Assembly (NCBI GenBank): GCA_963811805.1
Contig: CAWESU010000001.1
Span: 2,108,001 to 2,172,000 of the forward strand
Length of the DNA stretch: 64,000 nucleotides
Origin: DAHUXN01 sp963811805
Lineage (GTDB): Bacteria > Acidobacteriota > Terriglobia > Acidiferrales > UBA7541
Reading direction: 5' to 3'
The stretch's first letter is position 1. Each line of letters starts with the position of its first letter. The position numbers and the translations under genes are program-made. Of this stretch, positions 49,896 through 59,437 are shown one piece after another. The notes beneath the pieces were generated by a model that was given only the letters and a program-made list of their open reading frames with translations, ran no database searches and was not told the DNA's origin.

Positions 49896-51533
49896 CTAAG
49901 GCTGAGTCAAGACGACGGAGCTGATGAAGCACTGCGTCGAGGAGTTCTGCGGCGTAGGCGGCGTGTAAATGTATGCGCTGTTGGCGCCCTGAGAGCTGAA
50001 ACACCAATTGGCGGTGTCTGGCGACTGAAACGTGATGGTGGTGTTGGTAAACGTGACCGGCGCATTGATGGTGGCGCCGTACCAAAATTCCATGGCCCAA
50101 TAGGCCCAGTTCTGGCCCTGGCCCTGCATGTCGATGCTGAACACGACGCTTTGAACGGTGTTCGCGTCGGTCACGGTTTCCGTCCAGATGCCCGAGGCGG
50201 CGTCGAGCGATAGATTGAGCAGCAGCACATCGCCCGGATTGACCAGCATCGAAGGCCCAGAGAGACATCCTGAATATCCTGGATCGCTCCCGAATGTGTT
50301 TACGTATTGCGCGGAAATCCACCACGAGGAAAACGGCGTCGGCTGCGGCGTGGGAGCGCAAGAAGGCCCCCAGGAGAGCACCGGCTGCAAAACGCCATTA
50401 TTGATGGGCAGAAAATTTGCGCTGTTGGTGGCGGGGTCCATGCCGGGCCACAAAAAAAGCGCCGCGCCGGGAGCGGGCGGCACGGGCGGAAGCGGCGGGA
50501 CGGTGAGCGTGGTTTGCAAGCCGACGAATTGATTGGGAGGCGCGACATAGAAGTCCGCTTGATAACCCAATTCGCCGGCGGGTTCGCTGACGGGCGGCGT
50601 AGGCCCATAGGCGGTAAGAAGAGCGGAATTTGCGCTCATGCCGCTGGGGCCGGTGCAGGTCAAAGTGTAGGTGTAGTAGCCGGCGGAGGTTTGCGTGACG
50701 CTTCGGGTGCCGCTGGCCGGCTCGGCGCCGCTCCAACTGCCGGAAGCGGTGCAAGAAGTGGCGCTCGGCACGGACCAGGTGAGCGTTGCGGCGTTTCCAG
50801 CGGCAACGATGGCGGGGCTGAAGGCGATATCGACGGCTACGCCAGCGCCGAAAAGTTGAACGGTGCTGCTGCCGGCGCTGGTTGCGATGTTGAGGCTGGC
50901 GGCGAGCGCGCCGGTGGCGGAAGGCGTGAAGGTCACGCTGATCATGCAGGTGCCGTTTGCAGGGACGCTGCCGCAGGCGGTGGCGTCCGCGAAAGAAGAA
51001 GCTGCGGAGCCGGAGATGGTGACGGCGCTGACCGTGAGTGCGGAGGCGCCGATGTTGATGACGGCGACGGACTGCGCGGCGCTGGCGGTCGACAGCAATT
51101 GGTTCGCGAATGTGAGGCTGGCGGCGCTGATGGCCAGCGTGCCGGGCGGATTGACGGTGAGCGAGAGATCAAACGCGGTGCTGCCGGCGGCGTTGGAGGC
51201 GGTGATCGAGTAGGTGGCTTCCACGGTGCTGGCCGTGGGAGTGCCGGAGATGACGCCGGTGGTTGCATTGAGGGAAAGGCCGGGCGGGAGCGCGGGAGTG
51301 ACCGAGTAGGTGGTGATCGTGCCGGTGACGGCTGGGGAGAGCGGAGTGATGGCGGTGCCGACGGTGGCGGAGGACGGGCTGGGGTAAGACAATCCGCTCG
51401 GTGCGACGGGAATGGAGGAGCTGCTTCCGCCGCCACAGCCGACGCAGATTGCGACGCAGGACATAAGAACAATGAACAATAGACGTTGAAGAACGCGCGG
51501 CGGGCAAGCGTGCGCGCGCGGAAGGAATGGCAT
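49896..51533 (-). CDS. Lipoprotein with Ig-like repeats and a G1 peptidase-like C-terminal domain
   Basis: The product is 545 residues from the ATG at 51533. A signal peptide ends in a lipobox with Cys (CVAICVGCGGGSSSS), so it should be lipid-anchored. Residues about 45-125 form a putative Ig (He_PIG) domain (TPALPPGLSLNATTGVISGT). The next part looks like an ASPM/HYDIN-type domain (LTFANQLLSTASAAQSVAVI), followed by another Ig-like unit. The last 200 residues (GAALFLWPGMDPATNSANFL, NNGVLQPVLSWGPSCAP, QNWAYWAMEFWYG) resemble the eqolisin (G1) or a lectin-like sandwich, with Gln in VLQP and Glu in AMEFWYG as candidate catalytic residues. The start is 2 bases after the ABC permease stop. Confidence 0.7.
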   Translation of the reverse strand: MPFLPRAHACPPRVLQRLLFIVLMSCVAICVGCGGGSSSSIPVAPSGLSYPSPSSATVGTAITPLSPAVTGTITTYSVTPALPPGLSLNATTGVISGTPTASTVEATYSITASNAAGSTAFDLSLTVNPPGTLAISAASLTFANQLLSTASAAQSVAVINIGASALTVSAVTISGSAASSFADATACGSVPANGTCMISVTFTPSATGALAASLNIATSAGSSTVQLFGAGVAVDIAFSPAIVAAGNAATLTWSVPSATSCTASGSWSGAEPASGTRSVTQTSAGYYTYTLTCTGPSGMSANSALLTAYGPTPPVSEPAGELGYQADFYVAPPNQFVGLQTTLTVPPLPPVPPAPGAALFLWPGMDPATNSANFLPINNGVLQPVLSWGPSCAPTPQPTPFSSWWISAQYVNTFGSDPGYSGCLSGPSMLVNPGDVLLLNLSLDAASGIWTETVTDANTVQSVVFSIDMQGQGQNWAYWAMEFWYGATINAPVTFTNTTITFQSPDTANWCFSSQGANSAYIYTPPTPQNSSTQCFISSVVLTQP

Positions 51534-51535
51534 GT

Positions 51536-53215
51536 TCACTCCTGGCGGCAAAGCTCGGCGGTCAAAGTTTCGCGATGGCTCATGGCCAAGCCGTCGATGC
51601 GGCCGAGACTGATGCGGTAAGCGACAAGAGCGAGGAGCGCGAAGACGAGAAAAACCGGAATGGCGAGGATGGGGCGATGGAGGAATAGTGTGAGCGCGAA
51701 GACCAGAGCGCCAAGGCCAATGAGGACGGCTTGGGCGATCAATGCGGCGACCATGGTGACGCCAGCGACTTTTTTCTGACGGAAGACGCCGAATTCGAGG
51801 CGACGCGGATAGCAGACGGAGAGGATATTGCCGAGAGAGAAATTCGCGAGCGACGCGTAGAGCAGGGCGGCGAAAGTGGCGGCGACAATGACCAGCGGTG
51901 GCGGCGCGAAGATCCAACTGACCGCAGCCCACACGAAGAGCGCTTCGAGCAAGGAAACCAGCCCGAGGAACAGGTTTTTGCCCAGCATGATGTCGCGAAA
52001 ACGCACCGGCGCGATGAGCAGAAACTGAATGCCGGCGCCTTCGAAGGCGAAGGAATTGAAGACCCAGTTCATCTGAATCAGAAAAGTGTAGGCGACAGCG
52101 ATGGGGAAAACCATTTCAGGGATGTGGCGAAACGCGTTCTGTTGACGAAAGCTGATGCCCAAGACGACGACTAAGATTACGGGAATGACCAAATTGAGGA
52201 GCATGGGGCCGCTGCGCAAGGCATAGCGCCGCTCTTTGTCGAAAACGGCAGCGACGGAGCGCGAGAGGCCGGGGATTTCCCAGGAAGATGCGATGGTTCT
52301 TGCCGCAGGCGGCGAGGGCGCTTTGCGAGTGGGAGCCGCGACGGGCGCGGCGGCGGAAGTTTCGCTGAGATTTTCGCCGCGAAATTGCGCGGCCAGGCGA
52401 ATGCGCAGCAGCCAGAAAAATGCGACGGCATAAATCAGCAGGAAAAGCAGCAAATAGGCGGCATGGACAAAATTCATGGCGAGGCCGAATTGCAGAGAGC
52501 GGCCGGCGAGGCCGGGCGGGAGGGCGTTGGCGACGGGCAGGAGCGCGAGAATCCAGCCGGTTTGCAGATGGGTGTGATTGCGCTGGAAGTGCTGGGTGAT
52601 GGGGCCGATGAGCTGGAAGGAAATGATGAGCAAAATGAAAACGAAGCCCATGATTTCGCGTGTGCGGCGGCGGGCCAGCCATTTCTCAATCCAGGCGAGG
52701 AGCATGCGGGCGAAGAAAAGATTCATGGCGGCGAAAGCGACGAGGACGAGCAAGGCCCAGGGGAGCAGGGCGGGGCGGGCGAAGCCGAGGCCAATCCACA
52801 TGGCGAAAAGCCAGAAAAGCGAAGCGACCGCGCCGGGGTCGAAGAGACCGTAGACCAGGTTCAGCGCGAAGAAGCTGGCGAAGCGCAGAGGAAACCGCAG
52901 CAGGTTGGAAAAATCGAACTGCGCGCCAGCTGTCGCGGCGAAAATCGGATAGATCTGCCAGAAAAGAAAAACGAGCCACATCAAACCGGCGAGCCAGGGC
53001 CACTGGCCGCGAGATACGAGCAAGTAGGTGGTGATGCCGAAAAAAATGCTGCCGCCGACGACGATGCCGGTCATCATCAACCAGAGAATGGCGTTGGAGA
53101 CGGCTTCGAGGCGGCCTTTGATGTTGCGCAGGGAATTCTTGAAGAGCATCCAGCGCAGAAGGGCGACGAGGCGGATCTGCTGCGCGATGCCGGGGATTTC
53201 GTTTAGCCCAGCCAC
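51536..53215 (-). CDS. ABC transporter permease (ABC-2 exporter type)
   Basis: The product is 559 residues with about twelve hydrophobic segments in two blocks separated by a cytoplasmic region (residues about 275-330, rich in Ala, Pro and Ser). The second block includes RSVAAVFDKERRYALRSGPM, a motif-like region common in bacterial ABC-2 permeases that face a CcmA-type ATPase. Its first 13 bases overlap the end of the ATPase gene upstream, so the two are translationally coupled. The cargo is unknown. Confidence 0.85.
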   Translation of the reverse strand: MAGLNEIPGIAQQIRLVALLRWMLFKNSLRNIKGRLEAVSNAILWLMMTGIVVGGSIFFGITTYLLVSRGQWPWLAGLMWLVFLFWQIYPIFAATAGAQFDFSNLLRFPLRFASFFALNLVYGLFDPGAVASLFWLFAMWIGLGFARPALLPWALLVLVAFAAMNLFFARMLLAWIEKWLARRRTREIMGFVFILLIISFQLIGPITQHFQRNHTHLQTGWILALLPVANALPPGLAGRSLQFGLAMNFVHAAYLLLFLLIYAVAFFWLLRIRLAAQFRGENLSETSAAAPVAAPTRKAPSPPAARTIASSWEIPGLSRSVAAVFDKERRYALRSGPMLLNLVIPVILVVVLGISFRQQNAFRHIPEMVFPIAVAYTFLIQMNWVFNSFAFEGAGIQFLLIAPVRFRDIMLGKNLFLGLVSLLEALFVWAAVSWIFAPPPLVIVAATFAALLYASLANFSLGNILSVCYPRRLEFGVFRQKKVAGVTMVAALIAQAVLIGLGALVFALTLFLHRPILAIPVFLVFALLALVAYRISLGRIDGLAMSHRETLTAELCRQE

Positions 53216-54003
53216 GTGAGCTCCCGGTCGGTTTCGCGCGTGCCGCCAACGATGTCGAGGAAAATTTGCTCGAGGGTGAGCTTGCCGTCGCCAGATGCAG
53301 TGGCGCCCTGGCGCGCTTCGATGCCCGCACGAAGTTCTTCGAGTGAACCCTGAGCGACGAGCTTGCCTTTGGAAATGATGGCCACGTGGGAGCAGAGGCG
53401 CTCGACGATTTCGAGGACGTGCGAGGTGAGGAAAATGGTAGCGCCGCGCGCGATCATGCGCTGGAGCATGGCTTTCAAAGTGGTGGCGGCGATGGCGTCG
53501 ACGCCTTCGAAAGGCTCGTCGAGAAAAAGGATTTTCGGGCCATGAATGACGGCGGCGGCCATGGCGAGTTTTTTCTGCATGCCGTGGGAAAAGTCGGTGA
53601 TGAGAGTTTTGGGGCGGTCATCGAGCTGCATGAATTCGAGCAGCTCCCGGGTGCGCTGCGCGGCGGTGGACGCGCCGAGTCCATACATGCGGCCGACGAA
53701 GTTCAAATACTCGGCGGCGGTGAGGCGGCCGAAAAGCGCGAGGCCTTCGGGGACGACGCCGATGCTGGCTTTGACTTCGACGCCGTGAGTGGCGAGGTCG
53801 AGATTGAGGATGCGAATGTTGCCGGAGGAGGGAGCGAGCAAGCCGGTGAGCATTTTGATCATGGTGGATTTGCCAGCGCCGTTAGGGCCGAGGAAGCCGA
53901 AGAACTGGCCGCCTTCGACGGTGAGGTTGACTTGATCGACGGCGACGAGCTCGCCGAAGCGGCGGGTGAGGTTTTCGGTGACGATGGCAGTTTCATTGGG
54001 CAT
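53203..54003 (-). CDS. ABC transporter ATP-binding protein
   Basis: The product is 266 residues. Walker A is FLGPNGAGKSTMIKMLTGLL, the signature is DFSHGMQKKLAMAAAVIHGP, Walker B is ILFLDEPFEGVD and the switch His is FLTSHVLEIVERL. This is the CcmA/NatA type of ATPase that pairs with ABC-2 permeases. It heads a three-gene unit with the permease (13-base overlap) and the lipoprotein. A histidine kinase gene ends 72 bases upstream of its start and may be in the same transcript. Confidence 0.92.
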   Translation of the reverse strand: MPNETAIVTENLTRRFGELVAVDQVNLTVEGGQFFGFLGPNGAGKSTMIKMLTGLLAPSSGNIRILNLDLATHGVEVKASIGVVPEGLALFGRLTAAEYLNFVGRMYGLGASTAAQRTRELLEFMQLDDRPKTLITDFSHGMQKKLAMAAAVIHGPKILFLDEPFEGVDAIAATTLKAMLQRMIARGATIFLTSHVLEIVERLCSHVAIISKGKLVAQGSLEELRAGIEARQGATASGDGKLTLEQIFLDIVGGTRETDRELTWLG

Positions 54004-54075
54004 GCGGGTGAATTTAACACAGAAAACAGGGGTCAGTGGTCAGTGATAAGTGGTCAGCAGGCAAAACAAAAGCGT

Positions 54076-55848
54076 TTAGGCCTGGCGGGAGCTTACGGGC
54101 GGAGAAGAAGCGAGTTGGGGATAAAGAGCAAGCACCGCGGGGAGGATCACGCGGAAGGTGCAGCCGCCTTCAGCGCGATTGAAACCGAAAATCTGGCCGC
54201 CGTGCTCCTGAACAATTCCGTAACAGATGCTGAGGCCCAAGCCGGTGCCTTTGCCGACAGGCTTGGTGGTGTAGAAGGGGTCGAAGACACGCTCGGGTTC
54301 GCGGAGTCCAGGGCCGGAATCCGAAAAATCCAAGACCACGCTGCCGCGCTCAGTGCGCATGCGGACAACCAAAGAGCCGCCGCCGACGGTTTCCATGGCG
54401 TCGACGGAATTGGCGATCAAGTTGAAGAAAACTTGGAGGAGCTGGTTGGGATCGCCGCGGACGGCGGGAAGAACGCCGGGATTTTCGACTTCGATGCGGA
54501 TTTTCTTGTCACGCAAGTCGAGCTGGCGCAGTTCGATGGCGCTGGTGACGACGGAGCGAAGGTCGAGGAGCTGTTTTTCGGCAGGGACCTGGCGCGCGAA
54601 GCTGAGCAGGTTGGTGACAAGCACTTTGGTGCGGCGGGCCTGCTCGCGGATTTTTTCTCCGAGGCCGCGCGAGCGTTCCGAGGTGGTGGGATCAGCCTGA
54701 ATCAAATCGGAGTAGCCGAGGATTGCGGTGAGGGGATTATTGATTTCGTGCGCGGCGCCGGCGGCAAGCTGGCCGAGCGAAGCGAGTTTTTCCGCCTGGA
54801 CAAATTGCATTTGCAGCCGCTTGAGGTGCTCGACGGAATCCTGCAGACCCTGGAGCAGGCGGATGCGCTCGCGGTCGACGAGCTGCTGGCGCAAGAAAAC
54901 GAGGGCGGTGCCAATGGTTATGGTGATGAGGGTCAGGAACAGCCGGAACCGGCGCACCAGCGTGGGAGCGTCGCTGATGAAAGCGCTCCATGCAGCCATG
55001 AAGGGCATGGAGAGAACGCACAGGATGGCCAGACGGGCGAAGCGCTGGGAGTCGCGCATTTTGACGTTTTGCGTCAAGTCGGGCGCAGGCGAACTTCGGC
55101 GCGCGATAATGCCGGCGGTGCCGAACCAAACAAACGCGGCCATGAGCGGCAGATTCGTGAGGCTGCCGGGAACGTAGGTTCCCCGGGAGACAGAGGTTTC
55201 CACAAGCCAGAGGCTGGCAATGTACATCAAGGAAGCGCCGAAAAGATTGGCATAGATGACGCGCCAGATTTTGTTGGCGCGGAGGGCAAAGAAACCGACG
55301 CCGACGGGAAAGACCAAATTGGCGAGAGCATAAACCTGGACGTCGCGAACGTGCTCGAGGCTGGCGCTGGCGGGATTGCGGGACCATGCGATGACCATGA
55401 ACAGATAGACAAACAGCCACCAGACGGCGAGGAGCAGCATGTCCAGATGGCCGTAGCGCAGGGCTTCGCGCATTTTGCGGACGTGCGGCGCCATGGCCAA
55501 GGCGGCCATGAAGGGGACGGCGTGGAGGAAAAAGATGACGTCGAGGAAACCGATGGCATGGCTGACGTGGCCCAGGACCAGCGCGTCGTAGGTCCAAACC
55601 AACTGGCCGGCCAACCATAGCGTGCAGCCAAAGGCCAGCAGCATCCAAAAGTCATTTTGGCGGCGATAAGGCGAAGAGGCATTCCAGAGCAGGCAGGCGT
55701 TGGCAAAAAGGGGAACTACGCAAAGGGCAATATTGGCGATCGCGGCGCGCGTGGAGGTGGCCGGCACGAGCAGTGAAAGAAAGGCGAACCCACCGACAAA
55801 GACGATCCAAGCGACAACAATCACCCAAGTTGATTTTGCGAGTCTCAT
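54076..55848 (-). CDS. Membrane sensor histidine kinase
   Basis: The product is 590 residues. The first 300 contain about eight membrane segments forming an integral sensor. The kinase core starts near residue 350 with LGQLAAGAAHEINNPLTAIL (phospho-His near residue 366). The ATPase part has an N-box QLLQVFFNLIANSVDAMETV, G1 DFSDSGPGLREPERVF and G2 GKGTGLGLSICYGIVQEHGG. It resembles NtrB/PhoR-type kinases. No response regulator gene is next to it. Its signal is unknown. Confidence 0.92.
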   Translation of the reverse strand: MRLAKSTWVIVVAWIVFVGGFAFLSLLVPATSTRAAIANIALCVVPLFANACLLWNASSPYRRQNDFWMLLAFGCTLWLAGQLVWTYDALVLGHVSHAIGFLDVIFFLHAVPFMAALAMAPHVRKMREALRYGHLDMLLLAVWWLFVYLFMVIAWSRNPASASLEHVRDVQVYALANLVFPVGVGFFALRANKIWRVIYANLFGASLMYIASLWLVETSVSRGTYVPGSLTNLPLMAAFVWFGTAGIIARRSSPAPDLTQNVKMRDSQRFARLAILCVLSMPFMAAWSAFISDAPTLVRRFRLFLTLITITIGTALVFLRQQLVDRERIRLLQGLQDSVEHLKRLQMQFVQAEKLASLGQLAAGAAHEINNPLTAILGYSDLIQADPTTSERSRGLGEKIREQARRTKVLVTNLLSFARQVPAEKQLLDLRSVVTSAIELRQLDLRDKKIRIEVENPGVLPAVRGDPNQLLQVFFNLIANSVDAMETVGGGSLVVRMRTERGSVVLDFSDSGPGLREPERVFDPFYTTKPVGKGTGLGLSICYGIVQEHGGQIFGFNRAEGGCTFRVILPAVLALYPQLASSPPVSSRQA

Positions 55849-55968
55849 TTGTTGTCTGAAGAAGCCTGTCCATTAGACTAGCACGAGGGTGGTTACTACA
55901 CGCGAGGTAGAGCCCAATCGATAAATACGGCAGCCCTTGCGCTCCGCAGGCACGGGTTTTCCACAAGG

Positions 55969-57360
55969 CTAATCGTGAACGGAGAGGGCGCGGCGGCCGG
56001 GGAATTTGGCTTCGCGGCCGAGTTCCTCCTCGATGCGCAGGAGTTGGTTGTATTTGGCAATGCGGTCGGTGCGCGAGGCGGAGCCGGTCTTGATTTGGCC
56101 GGTACCCATGGCGACGGTGAAGTCGGCGATGAAAGTGTCTTCGGTTTCGCCGGAACGGTGGGAAACGACGCAGGCGTAACCGGCCTTGCGGGCCATTTCG
56201 ATGGTCTCGACGGTTTCGGTGACGGTGCCGATCTGGTTGAGCTTGATGAGAATGGCGTTGGCGATTTTTTTCTGAATGCCGCGCGCGAAGATTTTAGGAT
56301 TGGTGACGAAAATGTCGTCGCCGATGAGCTGAAGTTTTTCGCCTAGGGTTTTCGTCAGCAATTGCCAGCCGTCCCAGTCCTGCTCGGCCATGACGTCTTC
56401 GAGAGAGATGATGGGATATTGGCGCACCCAGTTGGCCCAGAATTCGACCATTTGCTCGGAGGTGCGCTGGGACTTGTCGGATTTTTTGAAGACGTATTTT
56501 TTCGCGCCGGGATCGTAAAACTCGCTGGCCGCGGGATCGAGAGCGATGGCCACCTGCTCGCCGGGCTTGTAGCCGGCAGCGGTGATGGCTTCGAGGATGC
56601 GTTCGATAGCTTCCTCGTTGGATTTCAGGTTGGGCGCGAAGCCGCCTTCGTCGCCGACGGCGGTGGAGTAGCCGTTTTTCTTCAGCACAGCTTTCAAATT
56701 GTGGAAGACTTCCACGCCCCAGCGCAACGCTTCGCGAAAATTTGGCGCGCCGACGGGCATCACCAGAAATTCCTGCGCGTCGACGGAATTATCGGCGTGC
56801 ACGCCGCCGTTGAGGATGTTCATCATCGGGACGGGAAGAATGTTCGCGGACTTGTTGGAGGAAAAGCGCGCGAGATATTTGTAGAGCGGCAGGCCGGCGT
56901 CGTTTGCGGCGGCGCGCGCGGCGGCCATGGAGACGGCGAGGATGGCGTTGGCGCCGAATTTGGATTTGTTTTCGGTGCCGTCGGCGTCGAGCATTTTGCG
57001 GTCGAGGGCTTGCTGATCGGCGGGACTCATGCCGGTGACGATTTTGGCGAGAGGGCCGCTGATGTTTCCGGCGGCTTTGCGCACGCCTTTGCCGAGGTAG
57101 CGCGATTTGTCGCCGTCGCGGAGCTCGATGGCCTCGTATTCGCCGGTGGACGCGCCGGAGGGAACGGCGGCGCGGCCGCGCAGGCCGTTGGAGAGGATGA
57201 CGTCGGCTTCGACGGTGGGATTGCCTCGCGAGTCGAGAATCTCGCGGCCGATGACGTGAGCGATTTTGGCGGTGACTCGTTTGCCTCTCGCGTCAATAAT
57301 TTCGCGGCCCTTGAGGCTTGCGGCGGCAGTTTCGATGATGGCTTTCTTAGTGCGAGGCAT
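55969..57360 (-). CDS. eno: Enolase with an unusual N-terminal extension
   Basis: The product is 463 residues, about 35 more than usual. From residue 33 the sequence is standard enolase: IAHVIGREILDSRGNPTVEA, GRAAVPSGASTGEYEAIELR, NILNGGVHADNSVDAQEFLV, GDEGGFAPNL, SLEDVMAEQDWDGW, and the catalytic LIKLNQIGTVTETVE with SHRSGETEDTFIADFTVAM. It converts 2-phosphoglycerate to phosphoenolpyruvate. The extra start contains GREIIDARGKRV, which looks like a diverged copy of GREILDSRGNPT 22 residues later. The residues before that are Ala/Lys-rich. No ATG is present at the usual enolase start, so the extension is probably translated. Confidence 0.95.
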   Translation of the reverse strand: MPRTKKAIIETAAASLKGREIIDARGKRVTAKIAHVIGREILDSRGNPTVEADVILSNGLRGRAAVPSGASTGEYEAIELRDGDKSRYLGKGVRKAAGNISGPLAKIVTGMSPADQQALDRKMLDADGTENKSKFGANAILAVSMAAARAAANDAGLPLYKYLARFSSNKSANILPVPMMNILNGGVHADNSVDAQEFLVMPVGAPNFREALRWGVEVFHNLKAVLKKNGYSTAVGDEGGFAPNLKSNEEAIERILEAITAAGYKPGEQVAIALDPAASEFYDPGAKKYVFKKSDKSQRTSEQMVEFWANWVRQYPIISLEDVMAEQDWDGWQLLTKTLGEKLQLIGDDIFVTNPKIFARGIQKKIANAILIKLNQIGTVTETVETIEMARKAGYACVVSHRSGETEDTFIADFTVAMGTGQIKTGSASRTDRIAKYNQLLRIEEELGREAKFPGRRALSVHD

Positions 57361-57395
57361 GGCGGTTCTCCTTAGCGCGACAAGCGGCGATTGTA

Positions 57396-57410
57396 ATTCA
57401 AACTGACCCA
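57396..57410. repeat. Partial copy of the inverted-repeat element arm
   Basis: ATTCAAACTGACCCA matches the complement of the left arm of the element at 49789-49873. It lies 36 bases before the enolase start codon. Confidence 0.5.
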
Positions 57411-57434
57411 GTACGCTCAGGGTAAACGAAAGCG

Positions 57435-58202
57435 TTAGATTTTGCGCGCGAGGATAAGAGTAGGGCTAAGGTCGACGGGAATGGTGGCGCCGGCGGCTGC
57501 TTTGGCGAAGCGGGATTCGAGATCGCGCCAGTAGGGCTCGGCATCGGCGAGCGTGAGCGCGTAAGCGCTGCCGTAAGATGTGGAGCGCCAGAAGCCGACG
57601 AAATCGGAGGGGGACATGGGAATCACGTAGGGAAATTTTGTTTCGTCGACAATCTCGAAGCCGGCGGCGGCTCGGATCTGGTCCTCCCAGACGTATTTTT
57701 TGCCGAGGCGCGAATCACGATGAGGCTTCCACGGGCCGCGCATTTCGGCGAGGGTGATGGCGTCGATGACGGGAGTGGTTTTTGGCAGCGGGCGGTCGAA
57801 GACGGCAAAGATCGCGGCCGGGCGCAGCCAGGAATGAACATTGGCGAAAACGCGCGGAGCGTCCATCCAATGCAAGGCGTTTGCGACGGTGACGAGATCG
57901 ACAGTTGTGGGCTGTTGGGAGAAGTCTTCCGCGGTGATGTTGCGGACGATGGCGGCCGGGAGATCTTCCTTGAGTTTGGCCGCCATGCCCGGGTCGGGCT
58001 CGACGGCGACGACTTCGCGGAAATGCGGGAGAAGCGCGCGCGTGGCCTTGCCGGTGCCGGCGCCCAGGTCGATGGCGCGTTGGCGGCGATCGGCGGGAAC
58101 GGCGGCGAGGATGTGTTCGAAAAGTTCGGGCGGATATTCCGGGCGGTAGCGCTCGAATTCTTCGGCGGCGTGACCGAAACGGGATTGGAATCCGGACGAC
58201 AT
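57435..58202 (-). CDS. SAM-dependent methyltransferase (class I)
   Basis: The product is 255 residues. AIDLGAGTGKATRALLPHFR is the SAM-binding motif I, VVAVEPDPGM is motif II and TVANALHWMDAPRVFANVHS is the motif III region typical of methyltransferase_11 proteins. The ATG lies 2 bases after the glgC stop, so the two genes are probably co-transcribed. The methyl acceptor cannot be told. Length and architecture resemble small-molecule methyltransferases related to trans-aconitate or ubiquinone methylases. Confidence 0.9.
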   Translation of the reverse strand: MSSGFQSRFGHAAEEFERYRPEYPPELFEHILAAVPADRRQRAIDLGAGTGKATRALLPHFREVVAVEPDPGMAAKLKEDLPAAIVRNITAEDFSQQPTTVDLVTVANALHWMDAPRVFANVHSWLRPAAIFAVFDRPLPKTTPVIDAITLAEMRGPWKPHRDSRLGKKYVWEDQIRAAAGFEIVDETKFPYVIPMSPSDFVGFWRSTSYGSAYALTLADAEPYWRDLESRFAKAAAGATIPVDLSPTLILARKI

Positions 58203-58204
58203 TG

Positions 58205-59437
58205 CTACTCGGGTTCTTCGAGCATGGATTCTTCGCGGACGACGACCACAACGCCATTTTCGCTGACGTGGTAGCGCTTGCGGTCTTCGTCGAGGTTGTA
58301 ACCGATTTCGGTGTGCTCGGGGAGCTTCACGTGGCGGTCGATGATGGCGCGGCGGATGCGCGAGTAGCGGCCGATATTCACGTGATTGTAGATGATGGAA
58401 TCGTCGACGTGGCAGTAGCTGTTGACGCGGACATCGTAGCCCACTACGGAGTGGCTGACGCGGCTTCCGGAAATGATCGAGCCGGCGGCGACGATGGAGT
58501 CAACAGCCGTGCCGGTGCGCTCAGGATCGGCGAAGACGAATTTCGCGGGCGGGTATTGCTGCTCCCAGGTTTTGAGCGGCCAGCTCTTGTCGTAGAGGTT
58601 GAAAACGGGAGAGACAGAGACCAAATCCATGTTGGCGTCATAGTAGGCGTCGATGGTGCCGACGTCGCGCCAGTAGAGATTCTCCTTCTTGTTTTCGTCG
58701 TAGAAGTTGTAGGCGAAGACGCGGAATTTTCCGATGACCTTGGGAAGGATGTCGTGGCCGAAGTCGTGTGAGGAATTAGGGTCTTCGGAGTCGGAGATGA
58801 GCGTGGGCAAGAGGAATTGGGTGTTGAAAATGTAGATGCCCATGGAGGCGTCGACTTTGCCGGGATGGCGCGGCGAGAGTTTGGGGTCGGCGGGCTTTTC
58901 GTAGAAGGCGAGGATGCGGCCTTCGGTGTCGGTTTCGATGACGCCGAATTTGCCGGCGGCATCCTGCGGAGTCATTTCCACGGTGGCGACGGTGACGTCG
59001 GCGCCGGTCTGGACGTGCTGATCGAGCATCTTCTGATAATTCATTTTGTAGATGTGGTCGCCGGAGAGGACGATGACGTAGCTCGATGGCTCGCTGCCGA
59101 TGGAATAGATGTTCTGGTAGACAGCGTCGGCGGTACCCTGATACCAATGGGCGGAGACGCGCATTTGCGGCGGCAGAATTTCGATGAAGTCACCGACGCC
59201 CATCATGGAAGACCAGCCCTGGCGGATGTGGCGATTGAGGCTGAGGGCTTTGTACTGGGTGAGAACGAAGACGCGGCGCAGGTCGCTATTGAGGCAGTTC
59301 GAAAGTGTCAGGTCAATAATGCGGTAAATGGCGCCAAAGGGCACGGCGGGCTTGGCGCGATCGCGCGTGAGGGGCCAGAGGCGCTCGCCTTGGCCGCCGG
59401 CCATGAGCACGGCAATCGCATTTTTCATCAGGGACAT
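58205..59437 (-). CDS. glgC: Glucose-1-phosphate adenylyltransferase
   Basis: The product is 410 residues from the ATG at 59437; the frame is open upstream but the enzyme starts here (MSLMKNAIAVLMAGGQGERL). WPLTRDRAKPAVPFGAIYRI is the nucleotide-binding loop, followed by VLSGDHIYKMNYQKML and YWRDVGTIDAYYDANMDLVS. The C-terminal third is a left-handed beta-helix with hexapeptide repeats (VVGYDVRVNSYCHVDDSIIY). It makes ADP-glucose for glycogen or trehalose-type storage. The other glycogen genes are not in the window. It is followed directly by a methyltransferase. Confidence 0.95.
   Translation of the reverse strand: MSLMKNAIAVLMAGGQGERLWPLTRDRAKPAVPFGAIYRIIDLTLSNCLNSDLRRVFVLTQYKALSLNRHIRQGWSSMMGVGDFIEILPPQMRVSAHWYQGTADAVYQNIYSIGSEPSSYVIVLSGDHIYKMNYQKMLDQHVQTGADVTVATVEMTPQDAAGKFGVIETDTEGRILAFYEKPADPKLSPRHPGKVDASMGIYIFNTQFLLPTLISDSEDPNSSHDFGHDILPKVIGKFRVFAYNFYDENKKENLYWRDVGTIDAYYDANMDLVSVSPVFNLYDKSWPLKTWEQQYPPAKFVFADPERTGTAVDSIVAAGSIISGSRVSHSVVGYDVRVNSYCHVDDSIIYNHVNIGRYSRIRRAIIDRHVKLPEHTEIGYNLDEDRKRYHVSENGVVVVVREESMLEEPE

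Noticed and set aside
54027..54060. Short GGTCAGTG-like tandem repeat before the ABC ATPase
   Set aside because: Only about three imperfect units in a 72-base gap; too short to support a function.
53386..55620. A 744-residue open frame on the plus strand
   Set aside because: It runs antisense through the ABC ATPase and histidine kinase, whose motifs are complete. Its product is Gly/Glu/Asp-rich with no domain, as expected from the opposite strand of a GC-rich gene.
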